From Streptomyces sp. NBC_00285 (GTDB lineage: Bacteria > Actinomycetota > Actinomycetes > Streptomycetales > Streptomycetaceae): a stretch of 64,000 bases of DNA. The translations under genes and the position numbers were made by a program. The notes below the pieces were generated by a model. That model was given only the letters and a program-made list of their open reading frames with translations. It had not been told where the DNA came from and made no database searches. Location: positions 9,734,001 through 9,798,000 of the forward strand of contig NZ_CP108055.1 in assembly GCF_036174265.1 (NCBI RefSeq). The letters run 5' to 3'. Positions 34,091 to 43,133 of this stretch are shown here, in pieces (within the stretch, counting starts at the first letter, position 1; each line of letters begins with the position of its first letter).

Positions 34091-35128
34091 GTGCTGATCA
34101 GCGTCTACGTCCCGCTCGCCGTCACGGCCGTCCTCGCCGTACTCGCACCCCGACTCGCGCCCATGCTGCCCCCGCGCCCCGCTGCCTGGGCGCTGGCCTG
34201 TGCCGCGCTCGTGACGGCGGCCGGCTGGGCAGGCTCGTTGGCGCTGCTGGCCTTCACCGGCGTCGCGCAGATCCCGGAGGTCGCGGAGGAAGGCAGTTGG
34301 TCGGTGGCCGCACTGCGCGCCCAGGACCCGGTGTATGTGGTCGTCGCGGCCGCCAGTGCCCTGATGTTGGCCGCGGGTGTCGTATCGCTGGGCGTGGCCG
34401 CCGTACGGCAGACACGCCACCTGGCCCGGGCGTGGCGGGAGTGCGCCCGGCTGCCGGCGGAGACGGAACTGGCGGTCCTGGACGACGACGCCCCGATCGC
34501 CTTCGCGTTGCCCGGGAACCCGGGACGCATCGTGGTGTCCCGCGGGATGCTGCACTGCCTCGGCGGCCAGGAGCGCGTCGCCCTGCTCGCGCACGAGCGC
34601 GCGCATCTGCGCGGTCGCCATCACCTCTTCCAGAGCCTGTGGCGCCTCACCGCGGCCTTGAACCCGCTGCTGCGGCCACTGGCCGTCGCCGGAGACTTCG
34701 TCCTGGAACGCTGGGCCGACGAGGAGGCCGCGGCCCAGGTCGGCGATCGCACGGTCGTCGCCCGCGCCGTCGGTCGCGCCGCCCTGGCATCCGCCGGCGT
34801 GGCACGTCCTGTCGCCCTGGCCGCGACCGGCGGCGTGGTGCCGCAGCGGGTGCGCGCCCTGCTGGGCCCGCCGCCCCGGCGCCGGACCCTGCCCCTGGTG
34901 GCGGGCGGCGTCCTGCTCGCCGCGTGCTGCACGAGCCTCGCCCATGCGGCATCGGACAGCGACCACATGGTCGACAGTGCCCAGTGCGCGCGGCAGGCCG
35001 AGACCTCCACGGGTAGGACGGTGACAGACCACCGGTGGGGCGGCCCCGAGATCTGCTGCGGTCCGCCCGGCTCGTCCCACCCGGGCGGGGAGCGCCCGGC
35101 ACCTCCCGCCGAGGCCGCCAGGAAGTGA
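34091..35128 (+). CDS. M56-family (BlaR1/MecR1-like) membrane metallopeptidase
   Basis: The 345-residue protein has three N-terminal spans. The zinc motif HERAH is at 168-172, with a downstream glutamate in LERWADEEAA as a likely third ligand. A fourth span lies at about 275-298. The external tail is only about 50 residues, with several cysteines (AACCTS, QCARQ, EICCG). BlaR1 and MecR1 instead carry a penicillin-binding sensor domain there. It probably cleaves the adjacent BlaI repressor in response to an unknown envelope signal. GTG at 34091. Confidence 0.9.
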   Translation: MLISVYVPLAVTAVLAVLAPRLAPMLPPRPAAWALACAALVTAAGWAGSLALLAFTGVAQIPEVAEEGSWSVAALRAQDPVYVVVAAASALMLAAGVVSLGVAAVRQTRHLARAWRECARLPAETELAVLDDDAPIAFALPGNPGRIVVSRGMLHCLGGQERVALLAHERAHLRGRHHLFQSLWRLTAALNPLLRPLAVAGDFVLERWADEEAAAQVGDRTVVARAVGRAALASAGVARPVALAATGGVVPQRVRALLGPPPRRRTLPLVAGGVLLAACCTSLAHAASDSDHMVDSAQCARQAETSTGRTVTDHRWGGPEICCGPPGSSHPGGERPAPPAEAARK

Positions 35129-35748
35129 CCGGGGTCTGTGCGCGGACACGGCCGCCGGAGGGATACCGGTCGTCCTCCCCCGGCTGAGCGACCCCGCAGG
35201 CCATGCCTGTCGGTGACCGTGTGTTGGTTCGGCAGTGCGGTGTGGGCCTTCCGAAAAGGAGACCCGAACGATCGTGATGCCCCGTCCCGCAGCGACGGGG
35301 GCGGGTCTTCAGGCCGATTGCTGAGTAGCCGTCCCCTTCCTCGTGCGACCGGCAGGCCCTCCGGCGGCACCGGTGCGGTGCAGGTGAGAGGGGTGCGCGC
35401 GGCGACGAAGGTGCGGGAATGCGCCCGGCGCATGTGGCGGGTGGCGCGGGTGGTGTGACGCAGAACACGAACCGGATACGCAGGCGTGTTCGCCGTGTCG
35501 CTCGGGTGGGTTACGCCTGGCCAGAGGGCTACGGAGGGTGACTAGCGGTGCTTGTTGAAGCTTGCACAGCGCCGCCCCGGGGGCACGCCCCGTGAATTTT
35601 TCAAAGGGACGTGAGTGTTCCGCCCCGCACATCACTTAGCTAGGGGTCAGGCCCAACGGCCTTTCGGCGCATGCGAGTTGGCGCCGGGTCCCTGAATGCC
35701 TCGATGGAGAGGAACTTTGCTCATGTCCCCTGCCGACAGGAGCCGCAC
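35129..35748. other. Long intergenic region upstream of sigma factor operon
   Basis: This region of about 620 bp has no supported gene. A modest hairpin after the M56 gene pairs CCCCGTC (35280-35286) with GACGGGG (35294-35300). The remainder must contain the promoter of the sigma operon and possibly a long 5' leader. I see no known riboswitch. Confidence 0.45.
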
Positions 35749-36369
35749 GTGAGGTACGACGACTCTCCCGAGGGCGCCTCGGCGGAGTACGGCGCCGGGC
35801 TGACACAGTCGATGTTCGTGCCCCTGGACCTGCCGCTGGACTTCGAGGGCTTCTACCTCGGACACCAGGAAGCCTTCCACGCCTATGCGGAGGTGCACTT
35901 CGGTGTCCGGGAGACCGCGGAGGAGGTCATACACGAGGTCTTCCTGGAGATCCACGCCGGCTGGTCGCAACTGCTGAGCGCGGGCAATCTCGAACAGGGC
36001 GCGTGGGCGATCGTGCGACGGGTCGTCCACAACCGCCTGGACCGGGAGGGACGGGGACCGGCGTTCGTCATCAACGGACCCATCGCTCAGGCCCTCGACA
36101 CGGCGCTGGTCACGGCCCGCGACAAGCTGCACAAGATGGAGTCGAGCAGCGGCCTGTACGAGGCGATCGCCGAGCTGCCCGACCGCCAGTTCGAGGTGAT
36201 CGTGCTGCGCTACGTGCTGGGCTACCCGACCGCGAAGGTCGCCTGGTACATCGGCATCGACGACCGCACGGTCGGCCACCACCTGCGCCGCGCGAAGGAA
36301 CGCCTACGCGTCAAGCTGGGCCTGCCCGACACCCCCAAGAAGCCCAAACAGAAGGGAGCCGGAGCATGA
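35749..36369 (+). CDS. Sigma-70 family RNA polymerase sigma factor
   Basis: The 206-residue protein has a region-2-like part (FEGFYLGHQEAFHAYAEVHFG, then EEVIHEVFLEIHAGW) and a region 4 helix-turn-helix (LPDRQFEVIVLRYVLGYPTAKVAWYIGID, then HHLRRAKERLR). GTG at 35749 follows CAGGAG by 6 bases; ATG at 35704 is an in-frame alternative. The stop overlaps the next gene as ATGA. No conventional anti-sigma factor lies next to it, so the two downstream genes are candidates for regulators. Confidence 0.85.
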   Translation: MRYDDSPEGASAEYGAGLTQSMFVPLDLPLDFEGFYLGHQEAFHAYAEVHFGVRETAEEVIHEVFLEIHAGWSQLLSAGNLEQGAWAIVRRVVHNRLDREGRGPAFVINGPIAQALDTALVTARDKLHKMESSSGLYEAIAELPDRQFEVIVLRYVLGYPTAKVAWYIGIDDRTVGHHLRRAKERLRVKLGLPDTPKKPKQKGAGA

Positions 36370-37037
36370 CCGCCACCATCGACACCCTCCTGGAAGGCGC
36401 CAGCCTCCCGGTCACCCCGCGTCGCGGCACCGACGTCGCCGCGGGCCTGCGACGCCTGGCCGCCGACGCCTCCCGCCGCACCCCCGCCACCGAGGTCACC
36501 CGCGCCGCCCAGGCCGGACAACGTCTCGCGGTGGTGTCCCGGTGGGTCCTCAACGAACCCGACGCCGCCGCCCACGTCGCGAAGATCGCCGAAGGCCCCG
36601 ACCGCGGGGCGCTGACCGAGGACGAACTCGACGTCGACGGCGCACTCGTCTTCGCCTGTCTGCTCTCCCTGACCGGACACCCCGAATCCGCACAGTTCTG
36701 GTGGCAGCTCGCCGCCGGCGCCGGCAGCCGCGCCGCCGCCTACTGCCTGCATCTGCACCACCTCTGCGAGGGCGAGTCCAGGCGGGCACGGCACTGGTTC
36801 CACCAGCTCACCCACTCCATGGCCGACACCGACCCGCCGGACGCCGCCTTCCTCGACGGCCTGGAGATCTTCGCCCGGTACGTGCGCGCCAACGGCTGCG
36901 GCGCGCACGCGCCGACCGGCCGCCTGGAGAGCGAGGTCGACCGGCTCGCCGCCCGCACCCCGCACTCCTCCGTCATCGTCGCCCGTCCCGACCGCCAACT
37001 CGTGGACCGGCTCTCGGAGTTCGCCGAGGGCCGCTGA
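36366..37037 (+). CDS. Helical protein of unknown function coupled to a sigma factor
   Basis: The 223-residue soluble protein is rich in alpha helices. A TPR/Sel1-like stretch at about 98-140 (FACLLSLTGHPESAQFWW and RAAAYCLHLHHLCEG) matches two degenerate helix pairs. I do not recognise a named family. It is translationally coupled to the sigma gene (ATGA), so a role in controlling that sigma factor by protein-protein contact is plausible. Confidence 0.82.
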   Translation: MTATIDTLLEGASLPVTPRRGTDVAAGLRRLAADASRRTPATEVTRAAQAGQRLAVVSRWVLNEPDAAAHVAKIAEGPDRGALTEDELDVDGALVFACLLSLTGHPESAQFWWQLAAGAGSRAAAYCLHLHHLCEGESRRARHWFHQLTHSMADTDPPDAAFLDGLEIFARYVRANGCGAHAPTGRLESEVDRLAARTPHSSVIVARPDRQLVDRLSEFAEGR

Positions 37038-37148
37038 CCCTCGGGCCCAGCAGGACCCAGCGAAGGGGAGTCCTCCGCCGGCCGCCGGTTCTCGGGCCGC
37101 GGCCGGACGGACTCCCCGTCAGGACGCCATCAGAAAGGGACCTCAGCC

Positions 37149-37322
37149 ATGCACGCCGACCCCCGCCCGCCCCGCGCGGGACGCGAACGACTCACCGCCG
37201 CCTGGACGTGGCTCGCACGACGCAGGCGCACCGCCCTCGCCCAGCTGCTGCGCGGCGCCTGCTACGGCGCCGGCACCGGGGCCGTCGGTTTGCTCTTCAT
37301 GTGGGCCGAACACCGGATGTGA
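37149..37322 (+). CDS. 57-residue membrane micro-protein
   Basis: ATG at 37149 follows AAAGGGA. The frame encodes a very basic N-terminal half (GRERLTAAWTWLARRRR) and one membrane segment (ACYGAGTGAVGLLFMWA) and ends at TGA 37322. Third positions are almost all G or C, as in real genes here. It lies 111 bp after the helical-protein gene on the same strand and probably belongs to the same operon. It may tether a component to the membrane; function unknown. Confidence 0.7.
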   Translation: MHADPRPPRAGRERLTAAWTWLARRRRTALAQLLRGACYGAGTGAVGLLFMWAEHRM

Positions 37323-37374
37323 GCGACGGGAGAACCCGAACTGCCCCGGCCGCCGACCTCGGAGACCTCGAGAT

Positions 37375-37392
37375 CCGTCCGCCGGCGGACGG
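37375..37392. terminator. Palindromic hairpin between convergent genes
   Basis: CCGTCCGCC and GGCGGACGG (37375-37392) form a perfect 18-bp palindrome between the sigma operon and the convergent lacI-type gene. Confidence 0.45.
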
Positions 37393-37425
37393 CCGGCGCG
37401 TCCTGCCCCGTGGGAGTCGGGCGGC

Positions 37426-38445
37426 TCAGGACGACTCGCGCACCACGAGGCGGCAGGGGACGGTGTGCCGGCCGGGCTCCGGTCGGGAGCCGATGGCGTC
37501 GAGCAGGCGCAGGGCGGCCTGGCGGCCGATCTCGGAGAGGTTCGTGTCGATCGTGGTGAGCGGCGGGCGACAGGCCAGCGCCATGATGTCCCAGTTGTCG
37601 TAGCCCACGATCGCGACCTTGCCGGGCACGTCCAGTCCTCTCTCGCGCAGGGTGTCGGCGACCCCCCTGGCGATCTGGTCGTTGCCGCAGAAGAAGGCGT
37701 CCGTGTCGGACGTGATGCGCAGGACCGCTTCCGCCGCGCGGCGTCCCCACGCCTCGCTCCATTCGCCGAAGTGGACGCGGCCGGTGGCGAGTTCGAGTGA
37801 GGAGCGTTCCAGCAGTTCGACGGTGTGGCGGGCCCGGTCCTGGGCGGCCGCGTGGTGGGCGGGGCCGGTGATGTGCGCGATGCGGGTACGGCCGGTCGCC
37901 AGCAGGTGTTCGACGGCCAGCTGCGCTCCGCTGCGGTCGTCCGAGACCACGGAGATGTCGTCCGGGTCCGTGGAGGGCGAGAGTGCGTAGACCGTCGGGA
38001 TCGGCTCTATGCCCTTGAGGGGCGGCCTCGGGTCGGTGCGGCGGCCGGTCACGATGATCCCGTCCACCCGCCGGTCCATGAGGTTGCGCAGATGATGCTG
38101 CTCGCGGATGGCGTCGCCGCGGGTGTCGCACAGCAGCACCGAGATCTTTCCGGCGCCGAGCGCGTCCTCGGCGCCCAGCAGCACGGGTGTGCTGAAGCGG
38201 CCGATGCCGTCGGTGGTCATCAGGCCGACGGTCCAGCTGCGGCCGGTGTGCAGGCTCTGCGCGTGCTGGTTGGGGCGGAAGTCGAGTTCTTCGACGGCGG
38301 CCAGGACCCGCTGTCGCGTCTCGGGCCGCATCCTGCCGTTCCCGGTGAGTGCTTTCGAGGCCGTCCCGACACTGACGCCGGCCAGCTTGGCCACATCGGC
38401 GAGCTTTGCCCGTCCGGCGGGGGGAGAACCTGGAACATCGGACAC
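37426..38445 (-). CDS. LacI-family transcriptional regulator
   Basis: The 339-residue protein has the LacI headpiece (KLADVAKLAGVSVGTASKALTG), a hinge helix region (RPNQHAQSLHTGRS) and a periplasmic-binding-protein-like effector domain (FFCGNDQIARGV and VGYDNWD). GTG at 38445 follows AAAGGG. It is divergent from the GH127-ABC cluster, and an AAAACGTTTT operator lies between them. The likely inducer is an arabinose-containing sugar taken up by the neighbouring transporter. Confidence 0.92.
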   Translation of the reverse strand: MSDVPGSPPAGRAKLADVAKLAGVSVGTASKALTGNGRMRPETRQRVLAAVEELDFRPNQHAQSLHTGRSWTVGLMTTDGIGRFSTPVLLGAEDALGAGKISVLLCDTRGDAIREQHHLRNLMDRRVDGIIVTGRRTDPRPPLKGIEPIPTVYALSPSTDPDDISVVSDDRSGAQLAVEHLLATGRTRIAHITGPAHHAAAQDRARHTVELLERSSLELATGRVHFGEWSEAWGRRAAEAVLRITSDTDAFFCGNDQIARGVADTLRERGLDVPGKVAIVGYDNWDIMALACRPPLTTIDTNLSEIGRQAALRLLDAIGSRPEPGRHTVPCRLVVRESS

Positions 38446-38548
38446 GCGCAACCCTTTTCCTTGGTGATGGAGGCGCTGCACATCCTGACATCGTTCGCGC
38501 CGACTGACCAGTCTGCGGGGGATGCGGAGATTACATTCGGCGTACCTC

Positions 38549-38577
38549 TTGACTTAGGCTCCCCATCTCTCTACTTT
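38549..38577 (+). promoter_or_regulatory. Vegetative-type promoter of the GH127 operon
   Basis: TTGACT (38549-38554), 17-bp spacer, TACTTT (38572-38577). This matches the Streptomyces housekeeping consensus TTGAC-N17-TANNNT and leads into the GH127 cluster. The LacI-type operator begins 9 bp downstream. Confidence 0.75.
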
Positions 38578-38586
38578 TCCGGCAGA

Positions 38587-38596
38587 AAAACGTTTT
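38587..38596. promoter_or_regulatory. LacI-type operator
   Basis: AAAACGTTTT is a perfect palindrome with the central CG typical of LacI-family operators, and is conspicuous in GC-rich DNA. It lies just downstream of the -10 element, a position suited to repression. Confidence 0.7.
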
Positions 38597-38708
38597 CCCA
38601 AACGGGTTCGAGAGGTGGGCCACCGCCTGCCCGAAGTCCGGGACACCGTGACGCCGTGAGCGCACCGGTATCCCCGGACCCGCTCCTCATCCAACTGTTC
38701 GGAGAGCC

Positions 38709-40694
38709 ATGCCCCACCCCCGTTCCGCCGTGCCCTCCTCCGAGTCCCCGACCCTGTCCGAACAGCCGGTCAGCCCCGTGGGCCCGGTCCGCCCGGGCCC
38801 GGGCGCCAAGACCACGCTCGCTCCCGCCACGGTCGACGTGCGGGGCGGTTTCTGGAGCACCCGGCGCCAGGTGAACGAGCGGACCTCCATCCCCCAGGGC
38901 CCCGCGCTGCTGGAGTCCGCGGGAAACCTGAGCAACCTGCGGGTGGTGGCCGGTCTCGCGGAGGGCGAGTTCCAGGGGGCTTACCCGTTCGTGGACTCCG
39001 ACGTCTACAAGTGGCTGGAGGCCGCCTCCTGGCAGCTCGCCCGGCAGACGCCCGGCGAGGACAGCCCGCTCGCGGCCGAGGTGGAGCGGCTGGTCTCCCT
39101 CGTCGCCGACGCCCAGCAGCCCGACGGCTACCTGAACACGTGGTTCCAGCTTCTCAAGGGCGGCGAGCGCTACCAGGATCTGCGCTGGGGCCACGAGCTG
39201 TACTGCGCGGGCCACCTCATCCAGGCCGCCGTCGCCCACCACCGGGCCACCGGACGGCGTGAACTCCTCGACGTGGCCGTGAAGTTCGCCGACCACGTCG
39301 ACTCGGTCTTCGGTCTGCCCGGCAGCGGCAAGCCGATCGACGGCATCGACGGTCACCCCGAGATCGAGACGGCCCTGGTGGAGCTCTACCGGGAGACGGG
39401 GGAGGGCCGCTACCTGGACCTGGCCGGCTACTTCGTCGACCGCTTCGGCCACGGCCTGCTGGGCGGCGAGGCCTACTGCCAGGACCGCGTCCCGCTGCGC
39501 GACGCGACCCACGTCGAGGGGCACGCCGTACGCCAGTTGTACCTGCTGGCGGGCGCGACCGACCTCGCGACCGAGAACGGGGACGCCGGGCTGCGTGCCG
39601 TCACGGAGCGGTTGTGGTCCGCGATGACCGCCACCAAGACCCACCTCACGGGCGGCCTGGGCGCACACCACGACGAGGAGGACTTCGGCGACCCCTACGA
39701 ACTGCCCAACGAGCGCGCCTACTGCGAGACCTGCGCCGCCATCGCCTCAATCCAGTGGAGCTGGCGCATGGCCCTGCTCACCGGCGAGGCCCGCTACAGC
39801 GACCTGATCGAACGCACCCTGTTCAACGGCTTCCTGGCCGGAGTGTCCCTGGACGGCGAGAGCTGGCTGTACGTCAATCCGCTCCAGGTCCGCGACGGCC
39901 ACACCGACCCCGGTGGCGACCAGTCGGCCCGCCGTACCCGTTGGTTCCGCTGTGCCTGCTGCCCGCCCAACGTGATGCGGCTGCTGGCCTCCCTGGAGCA
40001 CTACCTCGCCTCCGGCGACGGCAGCGGCCTCCAGATCCACCAGTACGTCACCGGCCGTTACGCGGGCGACCTGGACGGGACCCCGGTCGCGGTGCGCGCG
40101 GAGACCGACTACCCCTGGCAGGGCACGATCGGCCTGACCGTCGAGGAGTCCCCGGCCGACCGGCCCTGGACCCTCTCGCTGCGGATCCCGCAGTGGTGCG
40201 ACGCGTACCGGGTCCGGTGCCAGGACACGGTGTACGACCAGAGCGACGCGCCCGTCACCGACGGCTGGCTGCGCCTGGAGCGCACCTGGGCACCGGGCGA
40301 CCGGGTCGTCCTCGAGCTCTCGCTGGCACCCCGCCTCACCGCCGCCGACCCCCGGGTGGACGCCGTACGCGGCTGCGTCGCCATCGAACGCGGACCGCTC
40401 GTCTACTGCCTGGAAGGCGTCGACCACCCCGGCGGCGGCCTGGACGACATCGTCCTCGACGTCACCGGCCCGCTCGCCGTGACGCACCGCCCCGACCTGC
40501 TGGGCGGCGTGACCACCGTGACGGCCGCCGGCCACCGCCGCCCCGGTCCCGACGCGGGCTGGTGGCCGTACACCCCCACCGGCGGCCGGGCCCCCGCAGC
40601 GGACCCCGCCCCCGTCGAACTCACCGCCGTCCCGTACTACGCCTGGGCCAACCGCCAGGACGGCAGCATGCGGGTCTGGTTGCCCATCTCCTGA
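38709..40694 (+). CDS. GH127 beta-L-arabinofuranosidase (DUF1680 family)
   Basis: The 661-residue protein fits GH127. GGFWSTRRQVNE is at the N-terminus, then QQPDGYLNTWF and LRWGHELYCAGHL. ETC lies at 340-342 and CACCPPN at 415-421. In the characterised enzyme HypBA1 the equivalent glutamate and cysteines bind zinc and one cysteine is the nucleophile. It should release beta-L-arabinofuranose from glycan side chains. No signal peptide is seen, so it acts on imported oligosaccharides. It heads a plus-strand cluster with an ABC importer and is repressed by the LacI protein. Confidence 0.92.
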   Translation: MPHPRSAVPSSESPTLSEQPVSPVGPVRPGPGAKTTLAPATVDVRGGFWSTRRQVNERTSIPQGPALLESAGNLSNLRVVAGLAEGEFQGAYPFVDSDVYKWLEAASWQLARQTPGEDSPLAAEVERLVSLVADAQQPDGYLNTWFQLLKGGERYQDLRWGHELYCAGHLIQAAVAHHRATGRRELLDVAVKFADHVDSVFGLPGSGKPIDGIDGHPEIETALVELYRETGEGRYLDLAGYFVDRFGHGLLGGEAYCQDRVPLRDATHVEGHAVRQLYLLAGATDLATENGDAGLRAVTERLWSAMTATKTHLTGGLGAHHDEEDFGDPYELPNERAYCETCAAIASIQWSWRMALLTGEARYSDLIERTLFNGFLAGVSLDGESWLYVNPLQVRDGHTDPGGDQSARRTRWFRCACCPPNVMRLLASLEHYLASGDGSGLQIHQYVTGRYAGDLDGTPVAVRAETDYPWQGTIGLTVEESPADRPWTLSLRIPQWCDAYRVRCQDTVYDQSDAPVTDGWLRLERTWAPGDRVVLELSLAPRLTAADPRVDAVRGCVAIERGPLVYCLEGVDHPGGGLDDIVLDVTGPLAVTHRPDLLGGVTTVTAAGHRRPGPDAGWWPYTPTGGRAPAADPAPVELTAVPYYAWANRQDGSMRVWLPIS

Positions 40695-40787
40695 GCCCCC
40701 TCGGCCTTCCCCCAGGGCCTTTTGCAGTCCCCACCTCCCCCCGCGTCCTGCCCTCCCTATGAGCCGCCCCAAGACAACGAGGTCGCC

Positions 40788-42035
40788 GTGAGAAACACCC
40801 GTCACACCCTGATCGCCGCCGTCGCCACTGTCGGCGCACTTCTCTCCGTCGCCGCCTGCGGAGGCGGCTCCAGCTCCTCCGCCTCCGGATCCGACAGCAC
40901 CGGCGGGACGTACACCTTCTGGGACCCGTACCCGCAGTTCGACGCCTCCTCCGCGTGGGGCAAGCTCGTCAGCAAGTGCGGCACCGATGCCGGGGTCAAG
41001 GTCAAGCGCACCGCCATGGACACCACGGACCTCGGCAACAAGGCCCTGCTCGCCGCCCAGCAGGGCAACGCCCCCGACGTGATGCTCGTGGACAACCCGG
41101 TCGTCTCCACGCTGGTGGAGGCGGGCATCCTCAACAAGACGAGCGACCTCGGTCTGGACACGAAGTCCATCCAGCAGAACATCCTCGGCGCGGGCACGAT
41201 CGACGGCTCCTCCTACGGTGTGCCGATCGGCGCCAACACCCTCGCGCTGTACTACAACAAGAAGGTCCTTACGGCCGCGAACGTCGACCCCGCCTCGATC
41301 AAGGACTGGAACTCCCTCACCGCGGCCCTGAAGAAGGTCAAGGCGGCCGGCAAGAAGGGCATCACGTTCTCCGCGATCAACACCGAAGAGGGCAGCTTCC
41401 AGTTCCTGCCGTGGTTCTGGGGCGCCGGCGGTGACCTGACCAAGCTCAACTCGGCGAAGGGCGTGGCCGCACTGTCCCTGTGGAAGGGCTGGGTGGACGA
41501 CGGACTGGCCCCCAAGGACGTCCTGCAGAACACCCAGACCACCAGCTGGCAGGAGTTCGCCACCGGCGACTACGCGTTCAGCGAGAACGGCACCTGGCAG
41601 CTCGGCAACGCCGACAAGGCCGGCTTCGACTACGGCGTCATCAGCATCCCCGGCCAGAGCGGCGGATCGGCGCCGGTGCCGACCGGCGGCGAGTTCGTCA
41701 CCATGCCGGTCCAGAAGGACAGCGGCCGGTACGACGTCACCAAGAAGATCGTCACCTGCCTGACCAGCTCCACCAACCTGCTGGCCACGGACACCACCCT
41801 GGCCTACGTCGCTCCCACCGCCGCGGTGCAGGCCGAGCAGGTCAGGGCCACCCCCGGGCTCAAGCCGTGGGTCGACGCGGTGGCCGTGGCCCGCGGTCGC
41901 ACCAGCGGTGGTCTGGGCACCAAGTACCCGACCATCTCGCAGCCGATGTGGACCGCGGTGCAGAGCGCCCTGTCCGGCGGCCAGAGCCCGCAGGCCGCTC
42001 TCGACGCCGCCCAGACGGCCGCCGGCAAGGGCTGA
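40788..42035 (+). CDS. Sugar ABC transporter substrate-binding lipoprotein
   Basis: The 415-residue protein has a lipobox (SVAAC, C24) and a family 1 extracellular solute-binding fold. Recognisable parts include GNAPDVMLVDNP, YGVPIGANTLALYYNKK and the FATGDYAFSENGTWQLG region. It should capture arabinose-containing oligosaccharides outside the cell and deliver them to the permeases encoded next. GTG at 40788 follows a GAGG site. Confidence 0.9.
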   Translation: MRNTRHTLIAAVATVGALLSVAACGGGSSSSASGSDSTGGTYTFWDPYPQFDASSAWGKLVSKCGTDAGVKVKRTAMDTTDLGNKALLAAQQGNAPDVMLVDNPVVSTLVEAGILNKTSDLGLDTKSIQQNILGAGTIDGSSYGVPIGANTLALYYNKKVLTAANVDPASIKDWNSLTAALKKVKAAGKKGITFSAINTEEGSFQFLPWFWGAGGDLTKLNSAKGVAALSLWKGWVDDGLAPKDVLQNTQTTSWQEFATGDYAFSENGTWQLGNADKAGFDYGVISIPGQSGGSAPVPTGGEFVTMPVQKDSGRYDVTKKIVTCLTSSTNLLATDTTLAYVAPTAAVQAEQVRATPGLKPWVDAVAVARGRTSGGLGTKYPTISQPMWTAVQSALSGGQSPQAALDAAQTAAGKG

Positions 42036-42149
42036 CCTCGACGCCCTCGCGGCACGTGCCGGAGCCACGTCTCCGGCAGCCGCACGGCACCCGCAACCGC
42101 CCGGACACCATCGCCGGTCCCGGGCGGGCCACCCTCTCCAGGAGTCCGT

Positions 42150-43133
42150 ATGACCATCGCCCGCGTCGACCGCCGCGCACAGCGGTCCCCGGCCAAGCCC
42201 GGGGCGGCCGGCACCGCCGCCCCGGCGGCCGGGCCGGCACTGCGGCGCCGCCAGCGCCTCAGGAGCCGGCTGACCGCACTGGCGTTCCTCGCGCCGCTGG
42301 CCCTCTACCTCGTCGCGTTCTACGTCTATCCCCTCTACCGCAACCTGGACCTGAGCCTGCGCGACTACACGGTCCGCTCCTTCGTCGCGGGCGACGCGCC
42401 GTTCTCCGGGCTCGACAACTTCCGGACCGTCCTGGACGACCCCACGTTCGGTCCGGCGATGCGCCACACCATGATCTTCACCTTCGTGTCGATCGCCTTC
42501 CAGTACGCCGCAGGGCTCGCGCTCGCGGTCTTCTTCAACCGCCACTTCCGGCTGGCCGGCACCCTCAGGGCGCTCTTCCTGATCCCCTGGCTGCTGCCGC
42601 TGATCGTGTCGGCGTCGACCTGGTCGTGGATGTTCAACAGCGAGTCCGGCGTTCTCAACTACGCCCTCCACACGGTGGGCGTGGCACCGGTCGACTGGCT
42701 CAACTCGCCGCACTGGGCGCTGGCGTCGGTCATCATCGCGAACATCTGGATCGGCATCCCGTTCAACCTGGTCATCCTCTACAGCGGGCTGCAGAACATC
42801 CCCGGCGAGCTGTACGAGGCCGCCTCCCTGGACGGGGCGAGCGCCTGGCAGCAGTTCCGGCGGATCACCTTCCCGCTGCTGCGCCCGGTCTCGGCGATCA
42901 CCCTGCTCCTTGGCCTCGTCTACACCCTCAAGGTGTTCGACCTGATCTGGATCATGACGAAGGGCGGCCCGGGCGACGCCTCCGCCACCCTGGCGACCTG
43001 GTCCTACCAGCTCGGATTCGGCACCCTGCTGCCGAAGTTCGGCCCCGGTGCCGCGGTCGGCAACGTCCTCATCCTCATCGCCCTTGTCTTCGGACTGCTC
43101 TACATCCGTGTCCAGAGGAGGCAGGAAGCGTGA
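42150..43133 (+). CDS. Sugar ABC transporter permease (MalF-type)
   Basis: The 327-residue protein has six spans and the EAA loop (YEAASLDGASAWQQFRRITFP) that contacts the ATPase. It forms a heterodimeric channel with the next gene product. Its stop overlaps the start of the second permease as GTGA. No ATPase gene is present in the cluster; in Streptomyces a shared MsiK-type ATPase usually serves such importers. Confidence 0.93.
   Translation: MTIARVDRRAQRSPAKPGAAGTAAPAAGPALRRRQRLRSRLTALAFLAPLALYLVAFYVYPLYRNLDLSLRDYTVRSFVAGDAPFSGLDNFRTVLDDPTFGPAMRHTMIFTFVSIAFQYAAGLALAVFFNRHFRLAGTLRALFLIPWLLPLIVSASTWSWMFNSESGVLNYALHTVGVAPVDWLNSPHWALASVIIANIWIGIPFNLVILYSGLQNIPGELYEAASLDGASAWQQFRRITFPLLRPVSAITLLLGLVYTLKVFDLIWIMTKGGPGDASATLATWSYQLGFGTLLPKFGPGAAVGNVLILIALVFGLLYIRVQRRQEA

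Noticed and set aside
35138..35458. 106-codon plus-strand frame after the M56 gene
   Set aside because: It has arginine-rich low-complexity composition with no coding-like third-position pattern and no homology.
35480..35520. GTTC-N16-GGGTTAC as a stress-sigma promoter before the sigma operon
   Set aside because: The -10 deviates from GGGTAC/T and the site lies over 230 bp from the start. The match is too weak.
36003..37603. Overlapping frames in other phases across the sigma and helical-protein genes
   Set aside because: The coupled ATGA junction and third-position GC pattern support only the frames listed as genes.
39747..42713. Long minus-strand open frame of 988 codons
   Set aside because: It runs antisense through GH127, the binding protein and the permease, all with clear homology. 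Long antisense frames are expected at this GC content.
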